From Pinus tabuliformis (lineage: Eukaryota; Streptophyta; Pinopsida; Pinales; Pinaceae), in the NCBI GenBank assembly GCA_031772625.1, contig CM062813.1, positions 767,746,720 through 767,810,719 of the forward strand: a stretch of DNA of 64,000 nt, written 5' to 3'. Within the stretch, counting starts at the first letter, position 1; every line of letters starts with the position of its first letter. Shown here piece after piece: positions 11,430 through 22,950 of the stretch. The translations under genes and the position numbers were made by a program. The notes beneath the pieces were generated by a model, which saw only the letters and a list, made by a program, of their open reading frames with translations, did no database searches and was not told the origin of the DNA.

Positions 11430-12394
11430 ACCAACAGGATTTTTTTAAAATTGGGACCGCCTAAAAAAAAAAAAATTCACTAAGAAGTGAATGGTACCAC
11501 CGTGCTCAGCTCGTTGTCCTGATTCTGATGGGCTAGATCACCAATAAGCGCCCCAAAAGATCTCAGACTTCTTCTTCTTCTTCTTCTTCTTTTTTTTTTT
11601 TTTTTTCTGAAAACTCCTCAAAATCCTCAATGCGGCCAAAAGTCTTGCGAAAATTATACCCCGGTATGGGAGCCCTTCACAACGACTCCGATCTGGTGGA
11701 TCTGAGAGATCTGAATGGCGGATCTGATAGCTCTGGGCGGAGGAACAGACTGGTTCTGCGGATCTGATGGATCTAATAGATCGAAATGGCTTATCTGCGG
11801 ACTCGAGACTGCGGGACTGATGTCTGCTGCTGCTGCACCACTTTGCACAAGCGGATCTGGAAGAGATGATGTGTGATCCCCCAATAGAAAAGGGAACTAT
11901 GGTCTTGAGGAGTGTCAGGTGCTACAGATTGCAATATACATAAGGGTTTGGCAGTAATACTCGGCCCAATTTTTCAGGGCTCTAATTAAGGAGGATCGAC
12001 CGTACCCTTAGCCGTACAACCCGACTACCCTATCGTACGGGTGAGTAATCTCTCCGAGTGCTGTTCTCGATGTACTGTAGCCGCGAGACGGCCGACGGTT
12101 TATCTATGGCGAGGTTTCAAGGGATCCTAGGGGGCTTCCGATATACCCAGAGGGTACGTGGAAGACAGTCCGTGCGCGGTTCTGTCTAATGCGCTACTAC
12201 TCAAAGGGGTACTCACAGGGGTTACAAGGGAGTCCAATAGACGTGACCATCTCTTGTATTTCCTGCGTGCATGCCTCCCCAAATCCACAGGTTTATGCGC
12301 TCAACGACAGATCCCGTGGTTTAAAGACGCCGGAACACGTCTCTAGCCAAAAAAGAATTTTGCTAAGAAATGGAGATCCCACCGGCCCTGGAAA
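11430..12394 (-). other. Gypsy-2 5' leader, non-coding
   Basis: Between the gag start and the primer-binding site. It contains a (CTT)n/T-run tract at 11571-11606 and a region at 11690-11800 in which GGATCTGA-type words recur. No gene is seen. Confidence 0.7.
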
Positions 12395-12408
12395 GTGCTC
12401 TGATACCA
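12395..12408 (-). other. Gypsy-2 primer-binding site
   Basis: The minus strand reads TGGTATCAGAGCAC, matching the 3' end complement of plant initiator tRNA-Met over the first 12 bases. It lies two bases from the LTR end. Confidence 0.9.
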
Positions 12409-12410
12409 CT

Positions 12411-12815
12411 TGTTATGCTCTTAACCTGCAAAATGATACCCAAATACAGAATATGCGAAGAAAAGATACCCAGAACATAGAATAGCAATGATTTTATTAT
12501 TCAGAGAGTAATGTTCACTTGCCTCTTCGAGGGGGCAACCTCCAATAGAGCAGAGCTCGATTACAAAATAAGACACGATGCTCCTCACAGGGAGTCTCTA
12601 TCCTTTATATATGACTCATACATGCAATACCACGGGCCAATACCGTGGGTTTTATTAATACCATCTATCTAATACTACAACCCATTTGCAACTAACTGTG
12701 GTTCCGTCATTAATTGCGGATTAACCACTTACAATTATTAATATGGGCTTTATTGACTCTTGACTATGACGTGATCCCATTACATAAATAAGGGGGTTAG
12801 GGTGGGACCCTAACA
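12411..12815 (-). repeat. Gypsy-2 5' LTR
   Basis: 405 bp; a near-identical partner of 6660-7064. It is followed on the plus strand by the CAATG target duplication. A TATA-like box lies on the minus strand near 12603-12611, with the shared chromovirus motif at 12522-12543. Confidence 0.95.
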
Positions 12816-12820
12816 CAATG

Positions 12821-14526
12821 GCTAAGGCTTTGAAAAGGCAAAAGAGTATTTTTGGCATTTATTTACGAAAATAATGGAAATTAGGAGAAAAGTAAGGTGA
12901 AATATCACAGGTTGCATGTGAAGAGTAAAATGAAAGAAAATAATGGAAAATTGAAGAAACTAGAGGCCTCATCAATAAAAATACCTATGAGCATCAGTTG
13001 GTCAGCTTTGTCAGCCTTTTGTCAATTTAGTGTTGGAATTTGTCTTAGAGAGGAGAAAGAAACAAGAGGAGAATGAAAGTAAGAAAGCAAGGAAAGGAAA
13101 GGAAAAGAAAATAAGGACAAAAAAAGCAAAGGAAGGCAAGGATCAAGCAACTTTAGTGGGAATACTTGCAGGTAATTGATTGCATGTGAGATTTCCTAGC
13201 TGGTTTTGACATGCATGGCATGTGCATGTTGCTATATGGTTCTTATGTTATCATTGGCATGGATTTTGTCGGGTTTTGACAATGGGTTTTATCCTAGCCT
13301 TTCCATTTCTGGATAGCCATGGTGTGATGGGATTGTTCTCGATTTAAGCTTTGGATTGTTGGATGGTTTTGGAATCTGAGGTGAGGTGCTCTTAGGAAAA
13401 TTCTCAATGGCCTAGGAATCCCCTGAACGATAATGGCGGGATACACGTTGAAGCCTGAGGGTGGATACATGAAAATTCCTCAAGGATGGTGAATAAATTC
13501 TGAGGCATCCAAGCGTGGTTTGATTTTATGATCACAGGACCGGTTTAGGTGAGATCACGATATGTTGAGGGTAGAGGTGGTTTAACCTATGGATTCCCTT
13601 GGTTTCCTTTGGATTGGTTTATCCCATGAGATCCCACATTCATGCTTGGAATATGGCATGGGGGTGACTGGCTGAAAGAAAGATCTGGTTCAACCAATCT
13701 ATGGTCGGGTGGAACGTGCAAGTCCCCAACCCAGTTGGTAATTGCCTATGGTTAATAAAAGCTAAGTTTCTCTTGATTTTGATGAGGAAATGTACTTGTT
13801 ATTATGTGGCTTTAATGGTTGTTCTCTCATTTTTATTTATCTGGTTATATGCTGGTTATAAGCATGGTTACATGACAGTTCTCAATCATGGCTCTTTTCA
13901 TGCTTTTATTGTAACTGGCTAAATAATGAATGTAAGACCTAATTGGTGTTATAATAGATAATGAGAGAAGGTAGTGACCCTTCTTGTTAAACCTCAAATA
14001 ATTTTCCATTCCCTTATGCTCAGACTTTCATTCATGGCCTCTAGGTTGTATATTTACCAAGTGTTTGACAGAATGTGAGTCCCGGTTGGGGAAGGTCAGG
14101 TCAAGTCTTGGTTCTAGTTTTTGGTATACAAACATTGTCTTCGTGTCTTTTATGAGTTTTGTAAGTTTCATAGCTTTCTAGGGAGAGGCTAATCCCCAGC
14201 CCTAGAAAATAGCATTAATTCTTGTAGGCTCTAGCACAACACTAGTAGAAAAGGCCACAGTTGCACTGATGCAAGTCTATGGGAGTGACTCGGAACCCAT
14301 AGTTGCATGGAGGCCTTGGCAAGGGAGCGATTGGGACACTTGGAGGGGTTGGGATACTCATGGGGGTCTTGTGGCACCTGAGGGAAGTTGGTAATGTCTA
14401 GTTGTGTCGACTCCATGTTCTTGAGGTCATTTAGGAGGTTGAGTCATATAATAGTAACCCCTCATCTTATGTTTACCCTAGGTAAGCTGGTAAAAGTGGG
14501 TAGATGTGAGAGGAGAAAAAGTTACA
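12821..14526 (+). repeat. LARD LTR A, remainder
   Basis: It resumes GCTAAGGCTTTGAAAAGG exactly where LTR C reads the same words uninterrupted (about 39639), and ends GTTACA. With the first part the LTR totals 1865 bp. No open frame is supported. Confidence 0.9.
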
Positions 14527-14529
14527 AGG

Positions 14530-14619
14530 TGGTATCAGAGTAGGTTTCGCTCTCTCTAAGTGGTGTCTGGTTTTCGTTCTCCTTGTGTGATATCTGATAT
14601 GACAGGGTGGTATCAAAGC
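14530..14619 (+). other. Primer-binding motif, duplicated, after LTR A
   Basis: TGGTATCAGAG lies at 14530-14540, four bases after the LTR end. A second motif, TGGTATCAAAGCATGG, begins at 14608, 78 bp downstream. Both resemble an initiator tRNA-Met binding site, and internal 2 has the same pair at the same spacing. Confidence 0.75.
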
Positions 14620-16485
14620 ATGGTTCAACACTTGGATTGGATGGACTAGATGCATGTTGTTGTGCATGCATTATCATGGTTAAGGTTGTCATGCATTAGG
14701 TCATTGCATGTATTTTATGGCATCATTGCATGTAGTTTATGTCATAATGATGCCATTGGTATGTTATGAGGCTAACATTTTACAGAGATAGAGAAGGAGA
14801 TGTAGATAATCAAAGCAATGTTGCAACACTAAACTTTGAGGTAAGAGTAGATAGTCATACAAGTATTGTGAGTTTGGCATGCAGGTATGTTGGTTAAGGA
14901 TTGTTATAAGCATTAGGGTTGTGTACATGTTTGTTAGTCTAATGTTTTTGTGGTTACATGTATGATAGATGTTAGTTAATCAGTGTGATCATATGTACCT
15001 GTGTCGGTTAGTCATGAAGGATAGTAACTTGTTGTTATATGCATTGTGGTCATATGCTTGATGATTATGGTCATTGCAATTGAGGTCTTGATGTTATTAT
15101 GTTTTTTTGCTAATTTGGATTGACATATGCAGATGATTATGGTTATGACATTTAGGTATGAGTTAATATATTGTGATATTATGTGATACTAATTTAGAGT
15201 GACTGTGCATATGTGATTGTTATGCATGAATAGAAATTGTTTATGAGTCTATGATGTGAACATTGTAGCTAGTTATTGTTATGGATATCATGACCGTATT
15301 TATGTTTGAGTTGATGTGTTATTAAGTTATATTCGTACTAAACTAGATTGATTGTGCATACAAGATAGCCTCCCATGAGATACAATAAGGTATGAGTTTT
15401 CTTATGTCGGGTATTTGGTGTTTGAATGTTCGATTATGTCGTCTATTTGGTGTTTGAGTGTTGGGTGTCTATTACGTCGTATATCTGTTGGTTGAATGTT
15501 TGACTAGTTGCATGATATGAGTTTGTATCTATAAGATTGCACGAAGGAATGACCTTGTTTGAAATGTTTGCACTAACACATATGTGTTGAGAGAAATTGA
15601 TATGTACTTGAGTGTAAGTAGGTGATAGTTGTAGCATTATGTATTATGACTGATGAATGTGAATTGATTGTTGATTAAGACATGGTTGTTAGACTTGGTA
15701 ATGATTTATTTCAAATTAATAGATATCATGTCTTGATCTTTGGAACATGTGGCTGACATGTGTGTTCAGTTACAAGGTAACGCACTTGGCACAAGAAGAG
15801 AAGATAACTGGTATATTGTTATATTTATTTATACACTAACAGTTATGTGTTTATGATAGTATGATACATGGAAGTGCCAGGCAAAGAGACTACCATGAAA
15901 TCTTGGAGAAGGCTCAGGTTGAGCTTTCCTTTGGAATTATTGGGAAGCCATGGGGATTTAGTCATGGTGTTTGTTGCTAGTCTTGTGCTTTTGGTCTTTT
16001 CTGATTTGTTGTGCTTTATTGTGGCTTTGTTTATGGCCATACCACTTTGTTTATGGTGTCGTAAAACTATTGGTTTTCATGGGTTTCTTCTTGGTTTCTT
16101 TTGGTTCTCACCTTTTATGTTTTGAGGGTCTTGGGGATTGGTTGGGGAAAGAGGAAAGTTAGTGGAGCTAGGGAAACATTGATTGAAGTCCAATAGGTAA
16201 TATAAGACCTGGATGAAGCCCGGTGCATGTATAAGGGCAACTGAAGGCAAGAGTATGACAACTGGTTAGATTGGTGGGGTCCATTGGGGTAAATGGATGG
16301 TGGCAGGACAATCATGATAAAGGTAACATGAAAGGTAAGGTAAAGGGATTTGAGGTGTTAAATGCCTTGGATATGTTAGGAACTATTTCTCTCAATGTTG
16401 TGCATGCATTGCACGAATAAAGGGATTTCTCTTAACCTTGACCTTATGATATAAGGTGATTGTGTTGTGACTATGATTATGATGA

Positions 16486-16501
16486 TATCTGTATATGTAT
16501 G

Positions 16502-16549
<48 letters not shown>

Positions 16550-16552
16550 CAT
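16486..16552. repeat. (TATATG)n microsatellite
   Basis: Hexameric TATATG-type repeats with TATG variants. The homologous point of internal 2 carries a (CA)n tract instead (33246-33274). Confidence 0.9.
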
Positions 16553-17129
16553 GTTTGCCATTGACTGACAGAGCCATCAGGGATCATGATTGTTTTATGG
16601 TGATGTTTATATATATATGTCGTTGTGTGACAAGGTCATCAGAGATCATGCTTGTGGAGGAATGATTGCTTATGCAACTAAATGGCATGAAGAGGTTCTT
16701 GGTTTATGAGGAATCAAGTAGGAAGAGTAGCCCTGACAAATTTATGAGGCAATTGTCAGGTGGATGTGAATTGATATTATGTGATTATACTATATCTATG
16801 TTTATGTAATGGGTAGGTAATGCTGAGGGATACACCAACAGAATGAAAGCAATATGATCTGCAACATGCTGGGACGAGCATGGATAAGACACTAGAAGCA
16901 AGGTTGCTTGGTAAGGATATTGTGGTCTTAGGATGTGTAGTACTGGTGTTGTGTACATGTAGAATACGTAGTATTGTGTACATATGATGTTGTTTGCATG
17001 TTGCATATATGATGTTGTGTGCCTGTTACATATATAGTGTTGTGTGCAGGATTGCATATGCAGTATTGGGTATCGGTGGTGCTAAGTACATGTCACATAT
17101 GTAGTGATATGTACATGTTGTGAATGTGG

Positions 17130-17830
17130 TGTTATGTACATTTGGTGTAGTGTAGATGTTGTATATGCATTGTTATGTACATATGGTGTAGTGTACGTGT
17201 TGTACCTACGGTGTTGTGTGCATATGGTATGGTGTCCATGATTGTACATGTGGTGTTCCGTTCATGTGGTGCTATGTACATGTGGTGTTGTGTGCATGTG
17301 GTGTTGTGTACATGTTGTGCAGATGGTGTTGTGTACATGGGGTTTTATGTACACATCATATGACTAGTGTTGTGTACACGTGGTGCTATGTACACATTTT
17401 GCAGGTGGTGCGGTGTACATGTGGTGTTGTGCACACGTTGTGCAAGTGGTGCCATGTACGTGTGGTGTTGTGTACACATTGTGCAGGTGGCACTGCGTAA
17501 ATGTGGTAGTGTGTACATGTTGTACATGTGGTTTATGTATACGACGTACATGTTTTGTTGAGTATATTTGGTATGGTGTTATGGGTATTGTATAGTAGTT
17601 GTATCACAACATGTGTATTCATGGTATTATACGGTGGTACGTATATGTATTGTGTTGTACACCGAGTGTAGGTGTATGTGTTGTGTTTTCCGCTGGGTGT
17701 AGGTGTATATGTCATGTTGTACACCAATTGTAGGTGTATGTGTCGTGTTGTACACCGGGTGTAGGTGTATGTGTTACATTGTTTAAAGTGTATGTGTATA
17801 TGTTGTACAGTGTGATGGTACAAACATGTA
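17130..17830. repeat. Degenerate minisatellite rich in GTGGTGTTGTGTACATG
   Basis: Units of roughly 24-30 bp built from GTGTTGTGTACATGTGGT-like words. Long Cys/Val-rich frames on both strands are a by-product. The array is shared with internal 2 (about 33580-34390), so it is part of the element. Confidence 0.85.
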
Positions 17831-17837
17831 TGGTATT

Positions 17838-18260
17838 CTCTGGATGCCCTTGTTGATTTCTATTAAGGGTTGATGTGGTTTAGTCTTTGTATGCCCTTTC
17901 TGTTGCTATTGAGGGTTGAGGCGATTTAGTCTCTAGTTTCCCTTGTTGTTGCTATTGAGGGTTGAGGTGGTTTAGTCTCTGGTTGCCATTGTTGTTGCTA
18001 TTGAGGGTTGAGGCAGTTTAGTCTTTGGTTGCCCTTGTTGTTTCTATTGAGGGTTGAGGTGGTTTAGTCTTTGGTTTCCCTTGTTGTTGTTGTTAAGGGT
18101 TGTGGTGGTTTATTCTCTGGTTTCCCTTGTTGTTGCTATTGAGGGTTGAGGTGGTTTAGTCTTTGGATTCCATTGTTGTTGCTATTGAGGGTTGAGGTGG
18201 TTTATTCTCTGGATGCCCTTGTTGTTGATATTGAGGGAGAAGGCGATTCAGTCTCTGGAT
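17838..18260. repeat. 46-bp tandem repeat, about nine copies
   Basis: The unit contains CCCTTGTTGTTGCTATTG, then AGGGTTGAGG(T/C)GGTTTAGTC. Nine successive units can be read with a few substitutions each. Internal 2 carries the same array with fewer copies. Confidence 0.9.
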
Positions 18261-18299
18261 TCCCTTATTTCTTAAAGAGTAGGAACTGGTTCTTGCTAG

Positions 18300-18956
18300 G
18301 TTTGGTCACAAATTCAGTGTGTGTATAGAAAGGATAAAGAACAAAGGCAGAAACAAAGAATGATTGAAAGATAAAAATCAATACTTTATTTTAGTTTTTA
18401 ATAATGCTTGTGATCTATGACTTTGGTTTATGATGGTTACATGTGATATATGATTCTGATTATGATGGTTGCATTTGAGCTAACCGGATGTGATATGTTT
18501 ATATGTTTATACATGATGATTTGGTCAAAGATATAGTTTGAGTTTTTGTGACAAGAAGTAAACAGGATCACAAGTGTACCTTATTGATGGGCCACCAATG
18601 AGGTATGATTTGAATTTATTTCAATTCCTTTTAGTGTAATGGAAATTATGTGCTTGGTACAAGAAAGCATGAAAATGCCTGGTTTGGGGTGGTTGAAACT
18701 GACTGCAAGGATTAGCAACAATAAAAGGAATTGGAACAAGAAGCCATATGTTGGTAAAGCACTTCAGGGGTAGAGCAATTGTGGGACACTGATTTCCATG
18801 AGCATGTTATGCCCAGTGTGATGGTTTTGAGGCAAGTATATGCCTTTCTTGTTTTACCTTCCAATGTGAGCAAGCCTTGCCAAGGGATGGATCACCCAGA
18901 ATAGGGGATGTTGGGGAACTTGGAAGGTGAGTGACTACATGGGGATGACAAGATAG
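18300..18956 (+). mobile_element. LARD internal 1, 3' portion before insertion
   Basis: It matches 5178-5860 and 38160-38845. It ends in the target duplication GATAG (18952-18956) of the next element. No genes. Confidence 0.85.
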
Positions 18957-20195
18957 TGATCCAAGTCCGAGTGTGACAAAGGACCCTTCCAAGACCTTTT
19001 ACTTTTGTGATGTGTTAAATTGCATTTTTAAAAGAACATAAATGAATACATCTGCATGCTATAAAGAAGAGGAACATGACAATCATCAACACTTGAAAAC
19101 ATGAGCCGTTGATAATGAAGTTCGTCTAGGAGGGACTACATCTTCGAGCCTCGGTGTCAAGATGGTGTAGGCCGTTGCATTAAGTGCTGTCAATAGTGAT
19201 GATGTACATAACAGGTGATGTCGCTATTATACAAGAAAACTGACCTCAAGCATGAGTGGCTCCAAGAGATGTTCCGCTACAAGAACTCTCAGTCAAAAGA
19301 CTCCTATCAATATGACACTTACCCATGCATGATGATAATGAGCATCTCGCCAACATGGCATAAAAGGGATCTCCATGCAAACATACATAGCAACACATGA
19401 GTATTCCATCAACATACAACAAAGGGATCTCAAAACACAACATGACGAATCATGACAACAAGTACATTAGACATCTGATTCCATATCACATCAAGCAGGA
19501 ACCATGAAAACAAGTAAGAAATAAGATCCCACATCAGACATCAAACAGGGATTTGTGTAGCACAATGCATGGAAAAAGAAGTACATGAACACACTGCATA
19601 TACCTCACAACTAGGGGCCATCTGAAGAAGTGGATGTCAAACTACTGAAACTAGCCGTACCATCAATCTCACTGCGTCGAATCTCATGGAATGACTGATC
19701 ACACACTAAATGCTGACACCTGCACTCCACTTAGAAAAGTGGCTGGAAAATAAAATGAGAAAATAAAAAATCTAAATGCACCATCAGATTTGTGGCGTCG
19801 AATAGTGCAAAATCGACTGTCAAATTTCTAAATTCCGAGAAATTGAGAATCTGGGGCTCAAGGAATCTTTTAGATTCCCCCTCAATTCTTGAAAGATTCT
19901 CCTCCACAAGTGAACTAGAAATCTGCAACTCAAAAGGCGAATCTAACCTCCCCCATTGCGATCCCTGCGAAAAACCTTGAAAAACAACTGTAAACTTGAC
20001 TATATTTCGACATGGAGAAAGATTACCTCCTCGGGAAAATTTCAAGGATCATGGTTCCTCTCCCTGTTTCTACAGTAGTCATGGTTCCCCCTGCATTGAT
20101 TTGCATGCGCGCTCCTAGCCTCCTCCATCTTCCTTCCCCCAGTGCACTGAAAAAACTGGGTTCTTATAAAAACTCTTGGGCGAATATTCCAATGA

Positions 20196-20270
20196 GTTCA
20201 GTTTGGCATGTTGGTAAAGATGGAAAATGGTTGAGGAGGGGTCGGGGGATCAAATCCCGCCCCTCCTTTT
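20196..20270 (+). repeat. tRNA-like / SINE-like motif (tentative)
   Basis: TGGCATGTTGGTAAAGA (from 20204) resembles a pol III box A. GGGGATCAAATCCC (20245-20258) resembles box B inside a GC-rich T-stem (GGCGGG partner), and TTTT ends it at 20270. The order and spacing fit a tRNA-derived promoter, but the A box is one base short and I cannot fold a full cloverleaf. It lies in the segment unique to copy 1 of the duplication. Confidence 0.3.
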
Positions 20271-20311
20271 AAACATATTATAGTTTTGATTTAACAGAAT
20301 GAAATTGAATT

Positions 20312-20330
20312 GGGGGGGGGGGGGGGGGGG
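20312..20330. repeat. Poly-G run of 19
   Basis: An uninterrupted G run in the GC-rich part of the insertion, beside GGGAAACCCGCCCCC. Its length may be uncertain because of sequencing. Confidence 0.9.
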
Positions 20331-22950
20331 TGGTTGGGTCAGGTTTGCATTGGGAAACCCGCCCCCATAACTCTGTATCATCGTTTGAATGGCGGATTTG
20401 ATCGTAGCTTTGGTGGTTACAACATATTAATGGTTGGTATGGAGGGTAATTCCTCATTAATGGGGCCGCCCACTTAGGGGCCAGGTGGGTTTGACCCCCC
20501 GGAACCATTAACTAAATTCCCGTCGATTTTAGGTGAGGTTTCGGGGGTGTGGGCCGGGTCCAACGGAGGTGGCCCATGCCCCCCCATTATTATGTGTTTA
20601 ATGGTTACGGTGGTTAGAGGGCTCGGTGGGGTGATGGCCGCTGAGCCATAAAATTTTGTTTAAGTGTTGGTTGGGCGGGGTTTTGTTTTGGCACAGAGCC
20701 ACATGGGGCTGCCTGGTGGGGGCTGGCCCACGTGGTCCGGGCAGGTTTGATCCGCACCGGCCTCACATCAAACAGCATTGTTAAGTGTGGTGTATAGTGT
20801 TATGGAGAGGCGTGGGGTGGTGGGGATGGTGGCCCACCGCTCCGCCCCCCGCCCTCCCCCCCTTTTTTATATATATTTTTTAATTTTTGAGTTTTTGTGA
20901 CAGGAAGTAAACAGGATCGCTAGTGTACCTTATTGATGGGCCACCAATGAGGTATGATTTGAATTTATTTCAATTCCTTTTAGTGTAATGGAAATTATGT
21001 GCTTGGTGCAGGAAAGCATGAAAATTCCTGGTTTGGGGTGGTTGAAACTAACTGCAAGGATTAACAACAATAAAAGGAATTGGAACAAGAAGCCATATGT
21101 TAGTAAAGCACTTCAGGGGCAGGGCCATTGTGGGACACTGATTTCCATGAGCATGTTATGCCCAGTGTGATGGTTTTCAGGCAAGTATATTCCTTGCTTG
21201 TTTTACCTTCCGATGCGAGGAAGCCTTGCCAAGGGATGGATCGCCCAGGATAGGGCATGTCGGGGAACTTGGAAGGTGAGTGACTACATGGAAGGGGATG
21301 ACAAGATAGTGATCCAGGTCCGAGTGTGACAAAGTACCCTTCCAAGACCTTTTACTTTTGTGATGTGTTAAATTGCATTTTTAAAAGAACATAAATGGAT
21401 ACATCTGCATGCTATAAAGAAGAGGAACATGACAATCATCAACACATGAAAACATGAGCCGTTGATAATGAAGTTCGTCTAGGAGGGACTACATCTTCGA
21501 GCCTCGGTGTCAAGATGGTGTAGGCCGTTGCATTAAGTGTTGTCAATAGTGATGATGTACATAACAGGTGATGTCGCTATTATACAAGAAAACTGACCTC
21601 AAGCACGAGTGGCTCCAAGAGATGTTCCGCTACAAGAACTCTCAGTCAAAAGACTCCTATCAATATGACACTTACCCATGCATGATGATAATGAGCATCT
21701 CGCCGACATGGCATAAAAGGGATCTCCATGCAAACATACATAACGACACATGAGTATTCCATCAACATATAACAAAGGGATCTCAAAACACAACATGACG
21801 AATCATGACAACAAGTACATTAGACATATGATTCCATATCACATCAAGCAGGAATCATGAAAACAAGTAAGAAATAAGATCCCACATCAGACATCAAACA
21901 GGGATTTGTGTATCACAATGCATGGAAAAAGAAGTACATGAACACATTGCATATACCTCACAACTAGGGGCCATCTGAAGAAGTGGATGTCAAACTACTG
22001 AAACTGGCCGTACCATCAACCTCACTGCGTCGAATCTCATGGAATGACTAATCGCACACTAAATGCTTACACCTGCACGCTCCTGACCCAAACCGTTTGA
22101 ATGGCGCACTTGACCGTAGCTTTGGTGGTTACAACATATTAATGGTTGGTATGGAGGGTCATTCCTCATTAATGGGCCCGCCCACTTAGGGGTCTGGTGG
22201 GTTTGACCCCCGCCAGCACCCTTAACTAAATTCTCATCGATTTTAGGTGAGGTTTCAGGGGTGTGGGCCAGGTCCACCGAAGGTGGCCCGTGCCCCCCCA
22301 TTATTATGTGTTTAATGGTTACGATGGTTGGAGGGCTCGGTGGGGTGATGGCCGCTGAGCCATAAAATTTTGTTTAAATGTTGGTTGGGCGGGGTTTTGT
22401 TTTGGCACAGAGCCACATGGGGTTGCCCGGTGGGGGCCGGCCCACGTGGTCCGAGCGGGTTTGATCCGCACCGGCCTCACATCAAACGGCATTGTTAAGT
22501 GTGGTGTATAGTGTTATGGAGAGGCGTGGGGTGGTGGGGATGGTGGCCCACCGCTCCACCCCCTGCCCTCACCCCCCTTTTTTATATATATATTTTAATT
22601 TTTAATAACATATAGCCCCTTTTTGAATTTCCGAAATTTGACCGTAGGATTCATTCTAATGAGGCCACAATTTCACCCAGAATCCAGCCAGAGTTGGCCA
22701 GATTCCATCAACTGGAAAAATTCTAAATTGCGTCTCCATTAAGCCTGCCCAGTCAACAAAATTCAACCAAAACTTTGACTGCCTCTATATTCCTCATCCA
22801 GACTCAGATTGATGAACCGTTCACACCACTGCGATCACGAGGACAAGATCTTTAACATGAACCTAGTTCAAGCATAATCTAAACACTTTGATTTTCGAGC
22901 TTCCATAAGCCCTCTTTGTCCTGTGTGTGTCTCTAGAGCCACCTAGATCA

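Larger units (their letters stand above)
6660..12815 (-). mobile_element. Gypsy-2: near-complete chromovirus nested in LTR A
   Basis: A 6156-bp minus-strand element with 405-bp LTRs at both ends, target duplication CAATG (6655-6659 and 12816-12820), primer-binding site, leader, one gag-pol frame and a polypurine tract. On its own strand it begins TGTTAGGG and ends GCATAACA. The LTRs differ at about 11 positions by eye (about 2.7%), so it is fairly recent. The compact size, single polyprotein, initiator-Met priming and C-terminal chromodomain place it among plant chromoviruses; Reina-like is my inference from the short LTRs. Confidence 0.95.
14527..18299 (+). mobile_element. LARD internal 1, 5' portion (non-coding)
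   Basis: It is homologous to 31323-34721. The landmarks GGTTCAACACTTGGA, ATGCATGTTGTTG, TAGCCTCCC, TAGTTGCATGATATGAGT and CTTGGAGAAGGCTCA occur in the same order in both. No gag or pol domain is present. Short hydrophobic frames around 15868-16162 are shifted between the copies and are not supported as genes. Repeat arrays fill the downstream part. Confidence 0.85.
18538..22605 (+). repeat. Segmental tandem duplication (about 2.35 kb and 1.7 kb copies)
   Basis: The block from GAGTTTTTGTGACA at 18538 recurs from about 20886: LARD sequence, the left part of the insertion (TGATCCAAGTCC at 18957, TGATCCAGGTCC at 21310) and the GC-rich part are repeated in order at high identity. Copy 1 has an extra 19715-20390 segment that copy 2 lacks. 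The junction near 20880-20890 sits at T-rich microhomology (TTTTTGAGTTTTTG). Confidence 0.9.
18957..22950. mobile_element. Unclassified insertion, possibly a solo LTR, later partly duplicated
   Basis: Comparison with the uninterrupted copies (5845, 38830) gives an insertion flanked by GATAG (18952-18956 and 22951-22955). It starts TGATCCAAGTCC and ends ACCTAGATCA, so the ends are inverted (TGATC(C/T)AGGT). The 5-bp duplication and TG/CA ends fit an LTR, and the ends resemble those of Gypsy-3, but I see no primer-binding site or coding domain. It includes GC-rich blocks at 20390-20870 and 22100-22580. An internal tandem duplication inflates its length. Confidence 0.6.

Noticed and set aside
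14530-14540. tRNA gene suggested by TGGTATCAGAG words
   Set aside because: These are retroelement primer-binding sites next to LTR ends; no cloverleaf surrounds them.
15868-16162. Hydrophobic small protein (MEVPGKETTMKSWRRLR...) also seen at 32621-32938
   Set aside because: The two LARD copies begin alike but diverge by frameshift midway (the C-terminal words GFHGFL and VFMGFF are in different frames), and changes are not synonymous-biased. A shared start is expected from sequence homology alone.
16376-16577. His-Ile and Tyr-Thr repeat proteins on the minus strand
   Set aside because: Translation of the TATATG microsatellite.
17132-17823. Cys/Val/His-rich open frames on both strands
   Set aside because: By-products of the GTGTTGTGTACATG minisatellite; open in several frames at once.
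17838-18260. CRISPR-like regular repeats (also 42380-43062)
   Set aside because: Units are contiguous minisatellite copies with no unique spacers, in plant transposon DNA.
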